DNA from: Globisporangium splendens
Lineage: Eukaryota; Oomycota; Peronosporomycetes; Pythiales; Pythiaceae
Assembly (NCBI GenBank): GCA_006386115.1
Contig: VFIW01000004.1
Span: 930,001 to 994,000, forward strand
DNA: 64,000 bases
Direction of reading: 5' to 3'
The notes under the pieces were generated by a model, which saw only the letters and a list, made by a program, of their open reading frames with translations, did no database searches and was not told where the DNA came from. This document shows positions 36,598 through 46,281 of the stretch, in pieces. Within the stretch, counting starts at the first letter, position 1. Every line of letters starts with the position of its first letter. Both the position numbers and the translations under genes were made by a program.

Positions 36598-38897
36598 ATG
36601 GCGACGAAGATGGCAACGGGCACATCGTCGCCTGCTGCCGAGTTCCGCGCGTATCCGCAGCGCTCTGCGTCAGACAACAGCAGCAGAGCAGGAGGAGGAG
36701 TGATGCGCGCTCAGGTGGGTGTGGCGCTGATGCTGGGCGCGGTCTACGCCGCCGTCCTCTCACTCGTGAACCGCGCCGCCCCCGAAGCGTACATGGTGCG
36801 TCAACCAGATGAACATGCGCATGATCATAATGACGTGGATGCACACAATGGACAATAACTATACGTGTGTGTGATAGGACGAGATATTCCATATTCCACA
36901 GACACAAAAGTACTGCGCCGGTCGATTCGGTACGTTGCATGTTGTATTGGATGCTGCATCTAGCCGATATGGACTCACACGTTGACATTGTTTGTGTGTG
37001 TGTGTGTGTGTAGAGGAATGGGACCCTAAGATCACGACGTTTCCAGGTTTGTACGTGCTTGCGACGCTGTATGCGCATGGAGTAGCAGCAGTCAGTGGTG
37101 CTGCGTTTTGCTCGACGTCCGTGCTGCGAAGCATCAACGTGCTCTTCGCAGCCGGCAACGCGTTCCTGTTCATGAAACTGCGTGCGCGGATAGTGGTACG
37201 TTGCATTGCCGCATTTTTGCTCTTTAGATTAAGGCGCGTGCGAATCTGACATCTTCTGATGCATATGATGACGCAGCCATCCGACTCACGTCCGATTACC
37301 CACGCACTGATGCTCGCGACGTTCCCGATCCATTTCTTCTTCACGTTCCTCTTTTACACGGATAGTGGCGCCATCTTCTTCGTGCTGCTGATGTACTACC
37401 TCGCGGAACGCGTGGACTTGCGGATTTATCCATCGGCTCGTGGTAGCTACGTTCTCAGTGCACTGGTGCGTTCCTAGACACTACAACTTGCGTTGATCAT
37501 GAGCTCATCCATTCTATTTGTTTCTTACGAACTTGTCTTCTTACAACATGCACCCACACAAGTAGAGCGGTGCCGTCGCTGTCTTTTTTCGTCAGACCAA
37601 CATCATCTGGGTGGTGTTTGTGGCAGGAACAGTCGTCGTGAAATGCGTCGAGCTCTCGCACGGCAGCTATATCTACGGGTAAGAACAACGGATCTAGTGC
37701 ACCCTGGATTTGGAAAAAGGGTTCTCAGTCTGTGATCGCGCTCCTCTTTTTTTACAGATCGACCAAGCAGGATGCACGACTGAGCGACTCCATTGTCGTT
37801 CGACACAGGTACCGCCCCATCCGTTGCAGTTTGATCGTATATGTAGCGAGTTACTAACTTTATGACGATGGAATTTGTAGCGCTCGCCGCGTGTTTATTA
37901 ACTTCTTGGTGGTAGTTTGCACCAACCTTGTTTCGCTTCTCCAGCTCGTGTGGCCGTTCGTCGTCATTGCAGCAGCCTTTGTCGTTTTCCTCGTCAAGAA
38001 TGGCGGGATCGTCGTCGGTGACAAGTCCAACCACCAGGCAGGTTTTCATGGCGCGCAGATCCTCTACTTCACCGTTGTCTTGGCCACAGGCTTCGGAATC
38101 AGCTTGTTCACGCCTGGCAACGTCAAACGGTTCGCCGACTCCGTGCGCCGCAACGCGAAAGACCCGAAGGGACTGCTGTTCATGGTGTGCGTCGTGGTCA
38201 TGATGATGCTCGTGATAGTCTTCTTCAGCCCCGTGCACCCATTTATGCTCGCAGACAACCGCCACTACACATTTTACATTTGGCGAAAGTTCTTCTTGAA
38301 GCATCCGGTCGCGAAATACCTTCCTGGGTCGCTCTACGTCTTCTTTGGATGGCACTGCTGGATGGAATTGCGTACGCAGAAGCATTGTACCATCCATCTC
38401 CTTGAAGATATTAACATCACTCATTAGTCTGTCTATGTGCGTGTGCGTGTGTGTGTGTGTTTTGTATCTATCATGCGTAGGACGAAATCGTTCGCCGCTG
38501 TGGATGCTCGTGTATGCAATCGCTGTGTCCTTGGTGCTTGTGCCATCGCCTCTTGTCGAGTACGAATCATCCCGAGCGTTTACTTTGTGGTGGGTGTCAA
38601 TGCATCTGGCAGCTCGCTCACTCATGTGATGTTTTTTTTCAGGCCACGGTACTTCCTGCTTCCATTTCTTCTTTTCCATTTGAACACCAGACAGGTGAGC
38701 ATCCATTACCCATGCCAAGGCTATCGGGCTGCAATAACTGACACCTCTGACTGCCTCTGTCTTCAAAACAGCAACCTGTGTTGCAGTTGTGGACGACGAT
38801 CATCGCGTACTCGGTTGTCAACGTGGCTACATTGTACATTTACTTGACGAAGCCCTACACGTGGGTGGACGGTTCCATTGCGCGGTTCATGTGGTAA
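36598..38897 (+). CDS. ALG10: Dolichyl-P-Glc alpha-1,2-glucosyltransferase ALG10/DIE2
   Basis: The ten-exon model is 36598-36795, 36878-36929, 37014-37195, 37277-37465, 37566-37678, 37758-37808, 37881-38371, 38481-38559, 38643-38694 and 38772-38897, giving 510 aa. All introns are GT-AG and all phases close. ALG10 adds the last glucose to the lipid-linked oligosaccharide in the ER lumen before N-glycan transfer. Family marks are MDEIFHIPQTQKYCAGRF (start of exon 2), EEWDPKITTFPGLY, VFFRQTNIIWVVF, RHYTFYIWRKFF and the C-terminal RFMW just before the stop. There are about ten hydrophobic spans. Intron 2 ends in a (GT)n run directly before TAG, and intron 7 also contains (GT)n. The 510 aa length is a little more than the human protein. 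Confidence 0.92.
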
Positions 38898-39155
38898 GTC
38901 TTATTCGAATGCCACGTTTCCCAGCAGCAACCAGGTATTTCGTATCAATACATGTTAGGCATACTTGGCTAAGATTGTGATAGAATGAACGAAACCTTAC
39001 GATCTTACTGAGCCAACCTCGACCCTTATGTTTTCAGCTCGAATCGCGAAGGCGGATTGTGTCATAGATTAATTGACAAACGAGTGCGTGTATTGACGAA
39101 GTTACATATATGAAAAAGGCGTCAAGATGCCACGAATACACGTCACAGACTCAGT

Positions 39156-40844
39156 TTAGGCACCCCCAGCACCAACGGCAGAATCAACTTGGCCAGCAGA
39201 CGCAGAGGCTTTGGCGTTATTAGCATGCGTTACGTTCACGTAGAGATGTCCCTTGACCGGCAGCACGATGGAGGTCGCGTAGCCAATCTCAAACGGGTCC
39301 TGGGTGATCTTGAGGTCATATCTGCTGAGCATCGTCGCGAGCACGATCTTGAGTTCCATCATTGCCAGCTTGATTCCAAGACACAGACGCGGTCCGGCGT
39401 GGAAGATCATAAACTTGTACGGCGACACCACGAGCAATTTGCCAGTGGCCGGGTCAATCCAGCGCTCGGGCTTGTACTCACATGCATCGTCGCCCCACAC
39501 CCAGCTCATCCGCGACAGTGCATACGTCGGTAGAAGTACCCGAGTTCTAGCCTTGAGAAAAGTGCCGTCGCTTAGAGTCGTGTCTTGATTTGCCGTCCTG
39601 GCATTCGCTGGTCCCGGAGGGTTGAGTCGAAGACTCTCCTTGAGTGCAGCTTCCAGGTACACCAGCTTCTGCACGTCCTCGACAGTCGGGATCTTCTTGG
39701 TACCCTGGCAGAGTTCAGGCAGCACGGTTTGCAACTCGTCGCGGACTTTCTTCATGACATCAGGGTATCGATTCATCATGACGATGAACCACGAAAAGGA
39801 GTACGACGTCGTCCCGCGCCCCGCACCGATGAAGTTCAATGCGATATCGCGAATCAGTTGCGGTGTCGTCTCAACTCGCACCGTCTCGTCGCCATCTTTG
39901 TACTCGCTGCATTCTTTCGCAAGGAATAACGAAATGAGATCTTTCGTCGGTGGCATCGTGGCTTCATCATCACTGTTCTCTTTGACCGCTGCATTGATTG
40001 CCATAGATTTATTGATCACCTCATAGATCTTGTCATTGACGAGCTTGATATCCTTCTTGAACTGCTTCTCGATGCCGATATTCAAGAACCGCTTGAACCG
40101 CCAGAGCCACATGGGCTGATGGATGCGATGGCCGATCGCCGCGGAGCACCGCGAGAAAGCGCGGAAGAACTCCGGCTCCTGCTTGTTCTTCAGACACCCA
40201 AGGTCGACGCCGAAGCCGATGCGCACGAAAACGTCCGTCGAGAAATAGTCCACCAAGTCCTTGAACTCGACTTGCTCGTGGCTCTCGCAAGCAGCATCCA
40301 AGATTTTGCAGACATTCGCTGTCTCCTCCAAGACCACTTTCTCCATGATCTCGCGCATCATCTGAAGCGAAAACAAATGGCTCGCTGTCTTGCGCTGATG
40401 CATCCAGTTGACGCCATCGGAGCCAAAGATGCCTTGACCAAACAAGTCTTTTGAGATCATTCGACCTAGTGGACCTTTCTCAAACGTCTTGAATTGCTTG
40501 CTGAGCACGTCTTCGAACGCGTCAGCCGTGCTGACCACGATCGTCGGCGGGCGGCCGATAGCCGTCAAGAGCCACGGCTTTCCGTTCTGACGCTTGCATT
40601 CCTCAGTGATCCAGTCGTGGAAGCGGTCTCGTTGGCGAAACATTAGGTCGAGCGTGTTCCCAAGCACTGGGAGCGTGGCTTTCGGACGAGGCAATGTGTC
40701 GAGTACACGAAGTTGCTCGGAAGGCGTGCAAATGTACCATCCGGCGGCGATCGCGCAAAGGAGCACGAGAAGCGAAGACGGTGACGAGGCGAATGCATCG
40801 AGGAGGCTCGTTGCGGCATCGGAAAAGCTGGCTGCGCTCCACAT
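39156..40844 (-). CDS. Cytochrome P450 B, CYP86-clan, with an unusual I-helix
   Basis: Single-exon gene of 562 aa from the ATG at 40842-40844. It has an N-terminal anchor (SSLLVLLCAIAAGWYI), the ExxR motif (ESLR), YKPERWIDP and the haem loop FHAGPRLCLGIKLA with its Cys. The I-helix reads GAGRGTTS where the other two genes read AGRDTTS, so the acid of the acid-alcohol pair used in oxygen activation is replaced by Gly. The frame is open to 41228, but the upstream 128 residues look unlike a P450 and a good initiator lies at 40879-40895, so the inner ATG is preferred. Function is probably fatty acid hydroxylation or altered chemistry. Confidence 0.87.
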   Translation of the reverse strand: MWSAASFSDAATSLLDAFASSPSSLLVLLCAIAAGWYICTPSEQLRVLDTLPRPKATLPVLGNTLDLMFRQRDRFHDWITEECKRQNGKPWLLTAIGRPPTIVVSTADAFEDVLSKQFKTFEKGPLGRMISKDLFGQGIFGSDGVNWMHQRKTASHLFSLQMMREIMEKVVLEETANVCKILDAACESHEQVEFKDLVDYFSTDVFVRIGFGVDLGCLKNKQEPEFFRAFSRCSAAIGHRIHQPMWLWRFKRFLNIGIEKQFKKDIKLVNDKIYEVINKSMAINAAVKENSDDEATMPPTKDLISLFLAKECSEYKDGDETVRVETTPQLIRDIALNFIGAGRGTTSYSFSWFIVMMNRYPDVMKKVRDELQTVLPELCQGTKKIPTVEDVQKLVYLEAALKESLRLNPPGPANARTANQDTTLSDGTFLKARTRVLLPTYALSRMSWVWGDDACEYKPERWIDPATGKLLVVSPYKFMIFHAGPRLCLGIKLAMMELKIVLATMLSRYDLKITQDPFEIGYATSIVLPVKGHLYVNVTHANNAKASASAGQVDSAVGAGGA

Positions 40845-40878
40845 CCTTTCGGTGTTGAGCGATCGAGTGGGAGCTGGG

Positions 40879-40895
40879 AAAGTTGAGAAATGAAG
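40879..40895 (-). promoter_or_regulatory. Oomycete-type initiator core promoter of P450 B
   Basis: The minus strand reads CTTCATTTCTCAACTTT, fitting YCATTYY plus a CAWTTT-like flank, 35-51 bp upstream of the chosen ATG. It decides the start at 40844. Confidence 0.6.
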
Positions 40896-42136
40896 ACTGT
40901 CAGAGGAGAGAGGGGCTGCAAGTGGGTGCATCGAGAATGACATGACGGACATACATCCAGCGAATGGAAACGCACGCACCACGCTTGGTTCTTTCCACAT
41001 ATCCGACGTTACCCCGTTTTGGACATGGGAGCAGTTGGGTGCTGCTGCCAATTGTTCCATTGTCGAAAAAGGCGAACCCATCGTGAAGACCCGCCGCGAA
41101 ACGTGAGTGGCTTCAAAGCCAGCACCATTACGACATTGGACAGACGCGAACAGCATCAAAGCCAGGAACGTTCTCGGAGTGCTGGGGGCAATGCTGCTGC
41201 ATTTTGTCAGACTCTTGTAGTATGACAAAAAAGTCGCGAAACCGAAGAAATCGAACTGTGCTTCGACACTCTACCTGAGCCTGTGCTTTGCCGCTCAGCT
41301 CACGTGCAGGCTGCTATGTGTGGCACCATGGACATGACACGGTGGTCCATGCTCGGCATCATCGACCCTAACAGCAGCAACGCAGTAGCAGTAGTATTGC
41401 GCTCGACGCAGTTTACAGAAAAGAATAGAAATAGGAACAATGTTATTTCTAATTCTGCGGCTACAGTTTGCATGCGTGCACGATCATGAAGTCCAGATGG
41501 CTGGCTGGTGCTGGAGGAGAGTTGCTTGTTCACCTGTGCAGGCGTCTTCACGGCGGACGAGCATTCCAGGCTGGCGCGCGCAGCATCTGTTCTTGTACTG
41601 GGGCCGTCGCGACCCGCGGGTTTCGACTTCCGAGGCTGGAGAACGGCACGACGATCGGACAGACGACGATGAACGGTGAGGCTGGAGTTGGTGAGGAGCA
41701 CTCGCACAGCGGAGAGGGAGTTGGAAGGGGCCACATTGGTGCTTCAGCCACGCGCGCGCAGATGGATGGAGCGGCATCCATCTAACCGGGAGGAAGTCGC
41801 CCCAACCCCGACCAAAAATCATCTACCCTAGAGCATCCATGCTGGTGTTGCTCTGCACGAAATCAGAACGAGAGCCAAACATAATCAAGGAGATGTTCTC
41901 AAGCAACAGTGGCATGGCCAAAATCAGGACCTCTGAACCTCCTCGGTATTTTAGGCATATAACTGGCTAAAAAGGTCACGCTTTCATTGGCCAAAATGAA
42001 AGAATCTGAACGACCAAGTGTCATGATTGTCAAGGACGCATCTCCCTCGCAAACCACATCGCAAACGATGACAAGCATCGTGGTTCGTCTGTAGAGACGA
42101 CCCGCAGAACAAAGGAATGCGAGCGTCGGCGCGAAC
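40896..42136. other. Divergent intergenic region between P450 B and P450 C
   Basis: The 1.2 kb between two genes transcribed away from each other must hold both promoters. The open frame continuing upstream of P450 B to 41228 lies here and is not considered coding. No other gene was recognised. Confidence 0.45.
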
Positions 42137-42152
42137 GCTCACTCCCTTTGTC
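42137..42152 (+). promoter_or_regulatory. Initiator-like core promoter of P450 C
   Basis: GCTCACTCCCTTTGTC contains TCACTCC, fitting the oomycete initiator, 21-36 bp upstream of the ATG at 42173. The flanking CAWTTT part is weak. Confidence 0.4.
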
Positions 42153-42172
42153 ACTCTCACCTTGAGCACGAC

Positions 42173-43795
42173 ATGCTGAGCAGCGCCTTGTTCGCGGAGC
42201 TTCTCAGCAGCGACTCTGCGCTGCTGACGCCCGGCGTGCTCGGCCTGGCGCTCGCGGTGGCTTTGCTCGGGTGCGCGCTGCTCCCCAGCGCTCAGGAACG
42301 CGCGCTTCGTCACATCCCGCAACCCACGACGACACTCCCGATCCTGGCAAACACTATCGATTTCGCGCGGTCTGCGAGCAGACTCTACGACTATTTTCTG
42401 GACGAGACGCAGCGACAGCATGGCAAGATGTGGCGGTATAGGGCGATTGGACGTCCTGTGACGCTCGTGCTCACCACCCCCGAGGCGTACGAAGACGTGC
42501 TCAAGACCAAGTTTGACGATTTCGCCAAGGGGTATGCGATGTGGAAGAACATGGAAGACCTGCTTGGTAATGGTATCTTCACGGTCGACGGTATGCTCTG
42601 GGTTCACCAGCGCAAGACTGCGAGCCACTTGTTCTCGCTCCAGATGATGCGCGACTCGATGGAGCAGACGGTGATCCACTACACCGCAATCTTGCATTCT
42701 CGGCTCGAGGGTATCACGCAAAACAACGAGGTCGTGAATTTGAAGCGGCTGCTTGACCTGTTCACGATGGACGTGTTCACGAAAATCGGCTTTGGCGTCG
42801 ACCTCAACAATCTGAAATCGAACGAGAACCACGAGTTCCTTAACGCGTTTGAGCGCGCATCGAGTAATTTGCTCACGCGCTTCACGGCTCCAATGTGGGT
42901 CTGGCAGCTCAAGAAGTGGCTCAACATTGGCTCGGAAAAGAGCATGGCAAAAGACATCAAGACTCTCAACACACTCATCTTCGACATCATTTCACGGTCG
43001 ATAGCAAGCCATAGCTCCGCTGGTGTGAATGACGCAGCCAATGCGGCGGGTGGCGGCAGCCGCGACCTCATTTCGCTCTTTTTCGAGAAGGGATCGACCG
43101 AGTACGCGAACGGCGAGCAGACCAAGACCGACCAAGCCATGCTGATCCGCGACATGACGCTGAGCTTTGTGGCCGCAGGTCGGGATACCACCTCACAGAG
43201 TATGTCGTGGTTCCTTCTCATGTTGAATCGGTACCCAGACGTACTGGCAAAGATTCAAGAAGAGCTCACGGATAAGCTACCGGACCTTGTGAACGGCAAG
43301 AAGCTCGTGCCCAGTATGGATGATGTGCAGCAGCTCGTGTACTTGGACGCTGCGCTCAAAGAAAGTCTTCGGTTGAACCCAGTGGTGGCGCTGAACTCGC
43401 GGATCGCCGTGCGCGATACGACGCTCTCCGACGGCACGTTCATCAAGAAAGGCACCAAGGTGTCGATGCCACACTACGCGACAGCGAGACTCGAGGCATT
43501 CTGGGGCAAGGACGCGGCTGAGTACAACCCCGAGCGGTGGCTCGATCCGGTGACCCGGAAGCCAATCCTTGTGTCGCCGTACCGGTACACAACGTTCTCG
43601 GGCGGCCCGCGCGTGTGCATCGGCATGAAGTTTGCGATGGTGGAGATGAAGATCGCCATGGCGACCGTGCTGAGTCAGTTTGACGTCAAAACCGTGCGCG
43701 ATCCGTTCGCGTTCACGTACCGCCCGACGCTCACGATGACGATCGACGGCGCCGTTGACGTGCTCGTCTCGAAGCGTACTGCTTCTGCGAGCTAA
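42173..43795 (+). CDS. Cytochrome P450 C, CYP86-clan fatty acid hydroxylase-like
   Basis: Single-exon gene of 540 aa. An N-terminal hydrophobic segment (VLGLALAVALLGCALL) precedes the hinge IPQPTTTLPI. The motifs are complete: I-helix AGRDTTS, ExxR (ESLR), YNPERWLDP, and haem loop FSGGPRVCIGMKFA. It is more similar to P450 A than to B (shared FSLQMMRDSMEQ/FSLQMMRDTMEQ and RDTTSQSMSW blocks). A likely ER-bound fatty acid hydroxylase. A LINE insertion lies 54 bp past the stop codon, in the 3' flank, and may affect the transcript end. Confidence 0.9.
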   Translation: MLSSALFAELLSSDSALLTPGVLGLALAVALLGCALLPSAQERALRHIPQPTTTLPILANTIDFARSASRLYDYFLDETQRQHGKMWRYRAIGRPVTLVLTTPEAYEDVLKTKFDDFAKGYAMWKNMEDLLGNGIFTVDGMLWVHQRKTASHLFSLQMMRDSMEQTVIHYTAILHSRLEGITQNNEVVNLKRLLDLFTMDVFTKIGFGVDLNNLKSNENHEFLNAFERASSNLLTRFTAPMWVWQLKKWLNIGSEKSMAKDIKTLNTLIFDIISRSIASHSSAGVNDAANAAGGGSRDLISLFFEKGSTEYANGEQTKTDQAMLIRDMTLSFVAAGRDTTSQSMSWFLLMLNRYPDVLAKIQEELTDKLPDLVNGKKLVPSMDDVQQLVYLDAALKESLRLNPVVALNSRIAVRDTTLSDGTFIKKGTKVSMPHYATARLEAFWGKDAAEYNPERWLDPVTRKPILVSPYRYTTFSGGPRVCIGMKFAMVEMKIAMATVLSQFDVKTVRDPFAFTYRPTLTMTIDGAVDVLVSKRTASAS

Positions 43796-43825
43796 GATTT
43801 TTCTATATGTGAGCTCTACAGCACA

Positions 43826-43849
43826 GAAGTGAGACTGTTTTACGATTTC
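43826..43849 (+). repeat. Target-site duplication, left copy
   Basis: The 24-bp sequence starting GAAGTGAGACTG and ending ACGATTTC is repeated exactly at 46006-46029. It directly borders the LINE and marks its 3' end (the element is on the minus strand). Confidence 0.85.
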
Positions 43850-46005
43850 TTTATCTTTATAAGGTGAGGTATATTTAGGTTCATCTTCGTGACCTACAAT
43901 ATCCATTCTCCTAACTACTCTTCATTACGAATTTCATCTAGGAGTGTAAATGTGTCTACAACGTGGATTGCAATAGATCACTTCTGAATGCTAAATAATC
44001 TTTGACCAGGATGGCATGTTCTCTTGGTCCAATGTGAGGCTGCCTTGTGTTGTCCAATGACCTTGGATCTTCCGAACTTCGCATAAGCCAATGCATGACG
44101 TCGTTGTCAAGATCCTGGGTGAGATTGTTGAAAGCAGCTCTTTGAGTTGGGAAGTGAACCTGCGTTGAGGTTCTGGTATCCATGGCTAGGTTGGCGGCTG
44201 AATCCGCCATCTTGTTGAAGGCACGGTAGTGATGGTACCATCCTCGGATGTCGATGCAATCCGCGAGTCGTCGACTTGTCTGGTATAAACAAACGTGCCA
44301 AACGGTGCTGTCGAGGGGACCGATGCATTCTCTGTTGGGAGATAATGAGTGCACTGTCTCCAATCACGTACAACGGTTCGAAGTGACTGTGTTGGGCTTC
44401 TCGGAGTCCATGTATGAGACCCCAGTACTCGGCAAAGTTGTTGGTCGTGTCCTTCCTGCTATATGCCATGCTGGCGGTCCAGATTAAACTGGCTGTGTGT
44501 GAGTCCTTATGGACACGCACGATAATGGATCCAGTCCCTCCTGGTCCTGGATTGCCGCGTGATCCACCATCGAAAAACAACAGGTAAACGCCGCGAGTAT
44601 AACTTGGAGTCAAGGGGATGGCGTCGGTTTGGCTGAGAAAGCAGTCGACATATGCCTTGAGAACTGCTGCAAACGTGTGACCGTCCGAGTCTCCAGCTTG
44701 CGCTCCAGCGAGTCGTGTGAGGTTTCGCATTCCTGCCTCTAATCTGGTCATCGTGATCGCCATCTCAGCAGTCGATTCGATTGGATCCGAATCCATGCGT
44801 CGCAGATGCGCACACCAAATGGCATGTATGAGCGACGCACTCACATATCGCCGCAGCATGTGTGCGACGGGATAGAGATGATCTTGGAGATGTTCATTGG
44901 AGAACTTGTGTCCGATAATGTGTCTCTTGATCGTGGTCCATGCACGCCTTGGAGTATCTGGTAGATCCAGACTGAAGATCCAGATTGCGGGGTCGTGACC
45001 AGGAGTGATTCCGATCTTCGCCCATAGCGCATAAAAATAGTTCCACACCAGTTTGGCTTTCGGACACTCCCAGAATAGATGTTGAACAGAAGATTGGACA
45101 ACTTGGGAACATTCGGGATTCGAGCAGGATAGATCAGCTTTCTCCTAGTTCCACATGGAGAGTCGGTTGGCTTTCAGTCGGAGAAGAGTCTGGGCTGTAT
45201 AAACAGTAATCCCTGGGATGTTGTGTAATTCGCTCCATTGGATTAATTGCAGTCCTGGCCACAGAGATCTTGCTGTATGGACAGCTTTGTTGACTGCTGC
45301 ATCTCGAGTATCTTTGCCAATTTGTGTCCTCGTTGCTGCAACTTGTTGCCGATAGAAAGATCTGGCGGTATTGTATCGTCCGTTGCCACCCCATAGTTGC
45401 ACGATTCTTGTGAAACGTGGATGTGCATGGAACGACACCTTCTGCCCGTTCAAGTCTCTTGTTGCCATGATGTCACAGCCCGTTGCGGAGTGAACTGTAT
45501 GCGTAGCTTTGACTAGGGTCGTGTCGATGTGGGTCAGAGTTGCTTCACTGGTGTGCAGATGCCATTCGTGGTTATAATGACGTTGTCCGTTGTACAGCCG
45601 AAGCACATTTGTTTGTTGTGGTCGATACAGAAGCTGTGGGAAGTTGGATACCAACGTAGCACATAACCGCTCGAGCGCTCGAATAGATGGCCGGGAGAAT
45701 CCGGAGATTCCACATATCGGGATGAAGTTAAGCACTCCTGGTCTTATCCACTCCCATCGAAGTATGTCGCCCAGTTGTGCTGTTCCAACTGATAGTGATG
45801 TGTGAGCAAGCTTGTATGGGGAGCCGTTGGAATCAAGAAGCCACCCATCTGCAGTCGAGGTCATGTATGGCAACCATTCTGCACAGAATGTCCCACGCAG
45901 CTTTCGTCCTTCAGCGATGATACCTGGAAGCCTGTCAGACATTTTAGAGCTGAGGTCGATCTGGAACACATCACCATCCCATTGAGTCTGCACAATTGTC
46001 GACTT
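43850..46005 (-). mobile_element. 5'-truncated non-LTR (LINE) retrotransposon
   Basis: The element is bordered on both sides by an identical 24-bp target-site duplication, the usual footprint of LINE integration by target-primed reverse transcription. It holds the C-terminal part of a LINE ORF2: a zinc-binding segment (CSNPECSQ then HLFWECPKAKLVW) and an RNase H domain. The endonuclease and most of the reverse transcriptase are missing, so it was truncated at the 5' end on insertion. The minus-strand 3' end is AT-rich (ATAAAGATAA) and there is no long poly(A) tail. It landed in the 3' flank of P450 C. Confidence 0.85.
43956..45993 (-). pseudogene. LINE ORF2 C-terminal fragment with RNase H domain
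   Basis: Reading the minus strand from 45993, the frame is open to an in-frame TAG at 45145-45147. The same frame resumes with the CCHC-like region and enters an RNase H domain with FDGGSRGNPGPGG and GDSALIISQQ motifs (the Asp-Gly and Gly-Asp active-site regions). A frameshift near 44280 moves the last part (DIRGWYHHYRAFNKMADSAAN) to another frame that ends at 43956. With one stop and one frameshift the protein is not functional. Confidence 0.8.
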
Positions 46006-46029
46006 GAAGTGAGACTGTTTTACGATTTC
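46006..46029 (+). repeat. Target-site duplication, right copy
   Basis: An exact 24-bp copy of 43826-43849. By chance, a match of this length in 64 kb is very unlikely. Confidence 0.85.
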
Positions 46030-46281
46030 GCTCTGTTGGCCTCCTTACAGGATAGCGCATTTTGTGTGATGGTGGACGGTGTGCTGCGTGCATTCTTGCA
46101 TCATCAAAGGTCGATGCGAGAGGCTCCAAATAGTGTGTGCGCCTTTATCTGATAAGGATTGCTACGCTGACGCGAGTGAAGAGACCACTGATAAGGTTTC
46201 GAAGTACTTCATGAACCAGGGTCCGGAAAAAAATACTCGAATTCAAAAGTTGCTGATTGATCAGGAGGGATCTCTGTCGAG

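Noticed and set aside
40845..41228. Upstream extension of P450 B
   Set aside because: The extra 128 residues do not look like a P450 N-terminus, and a core promoter lies just upstream of the inner ATG.
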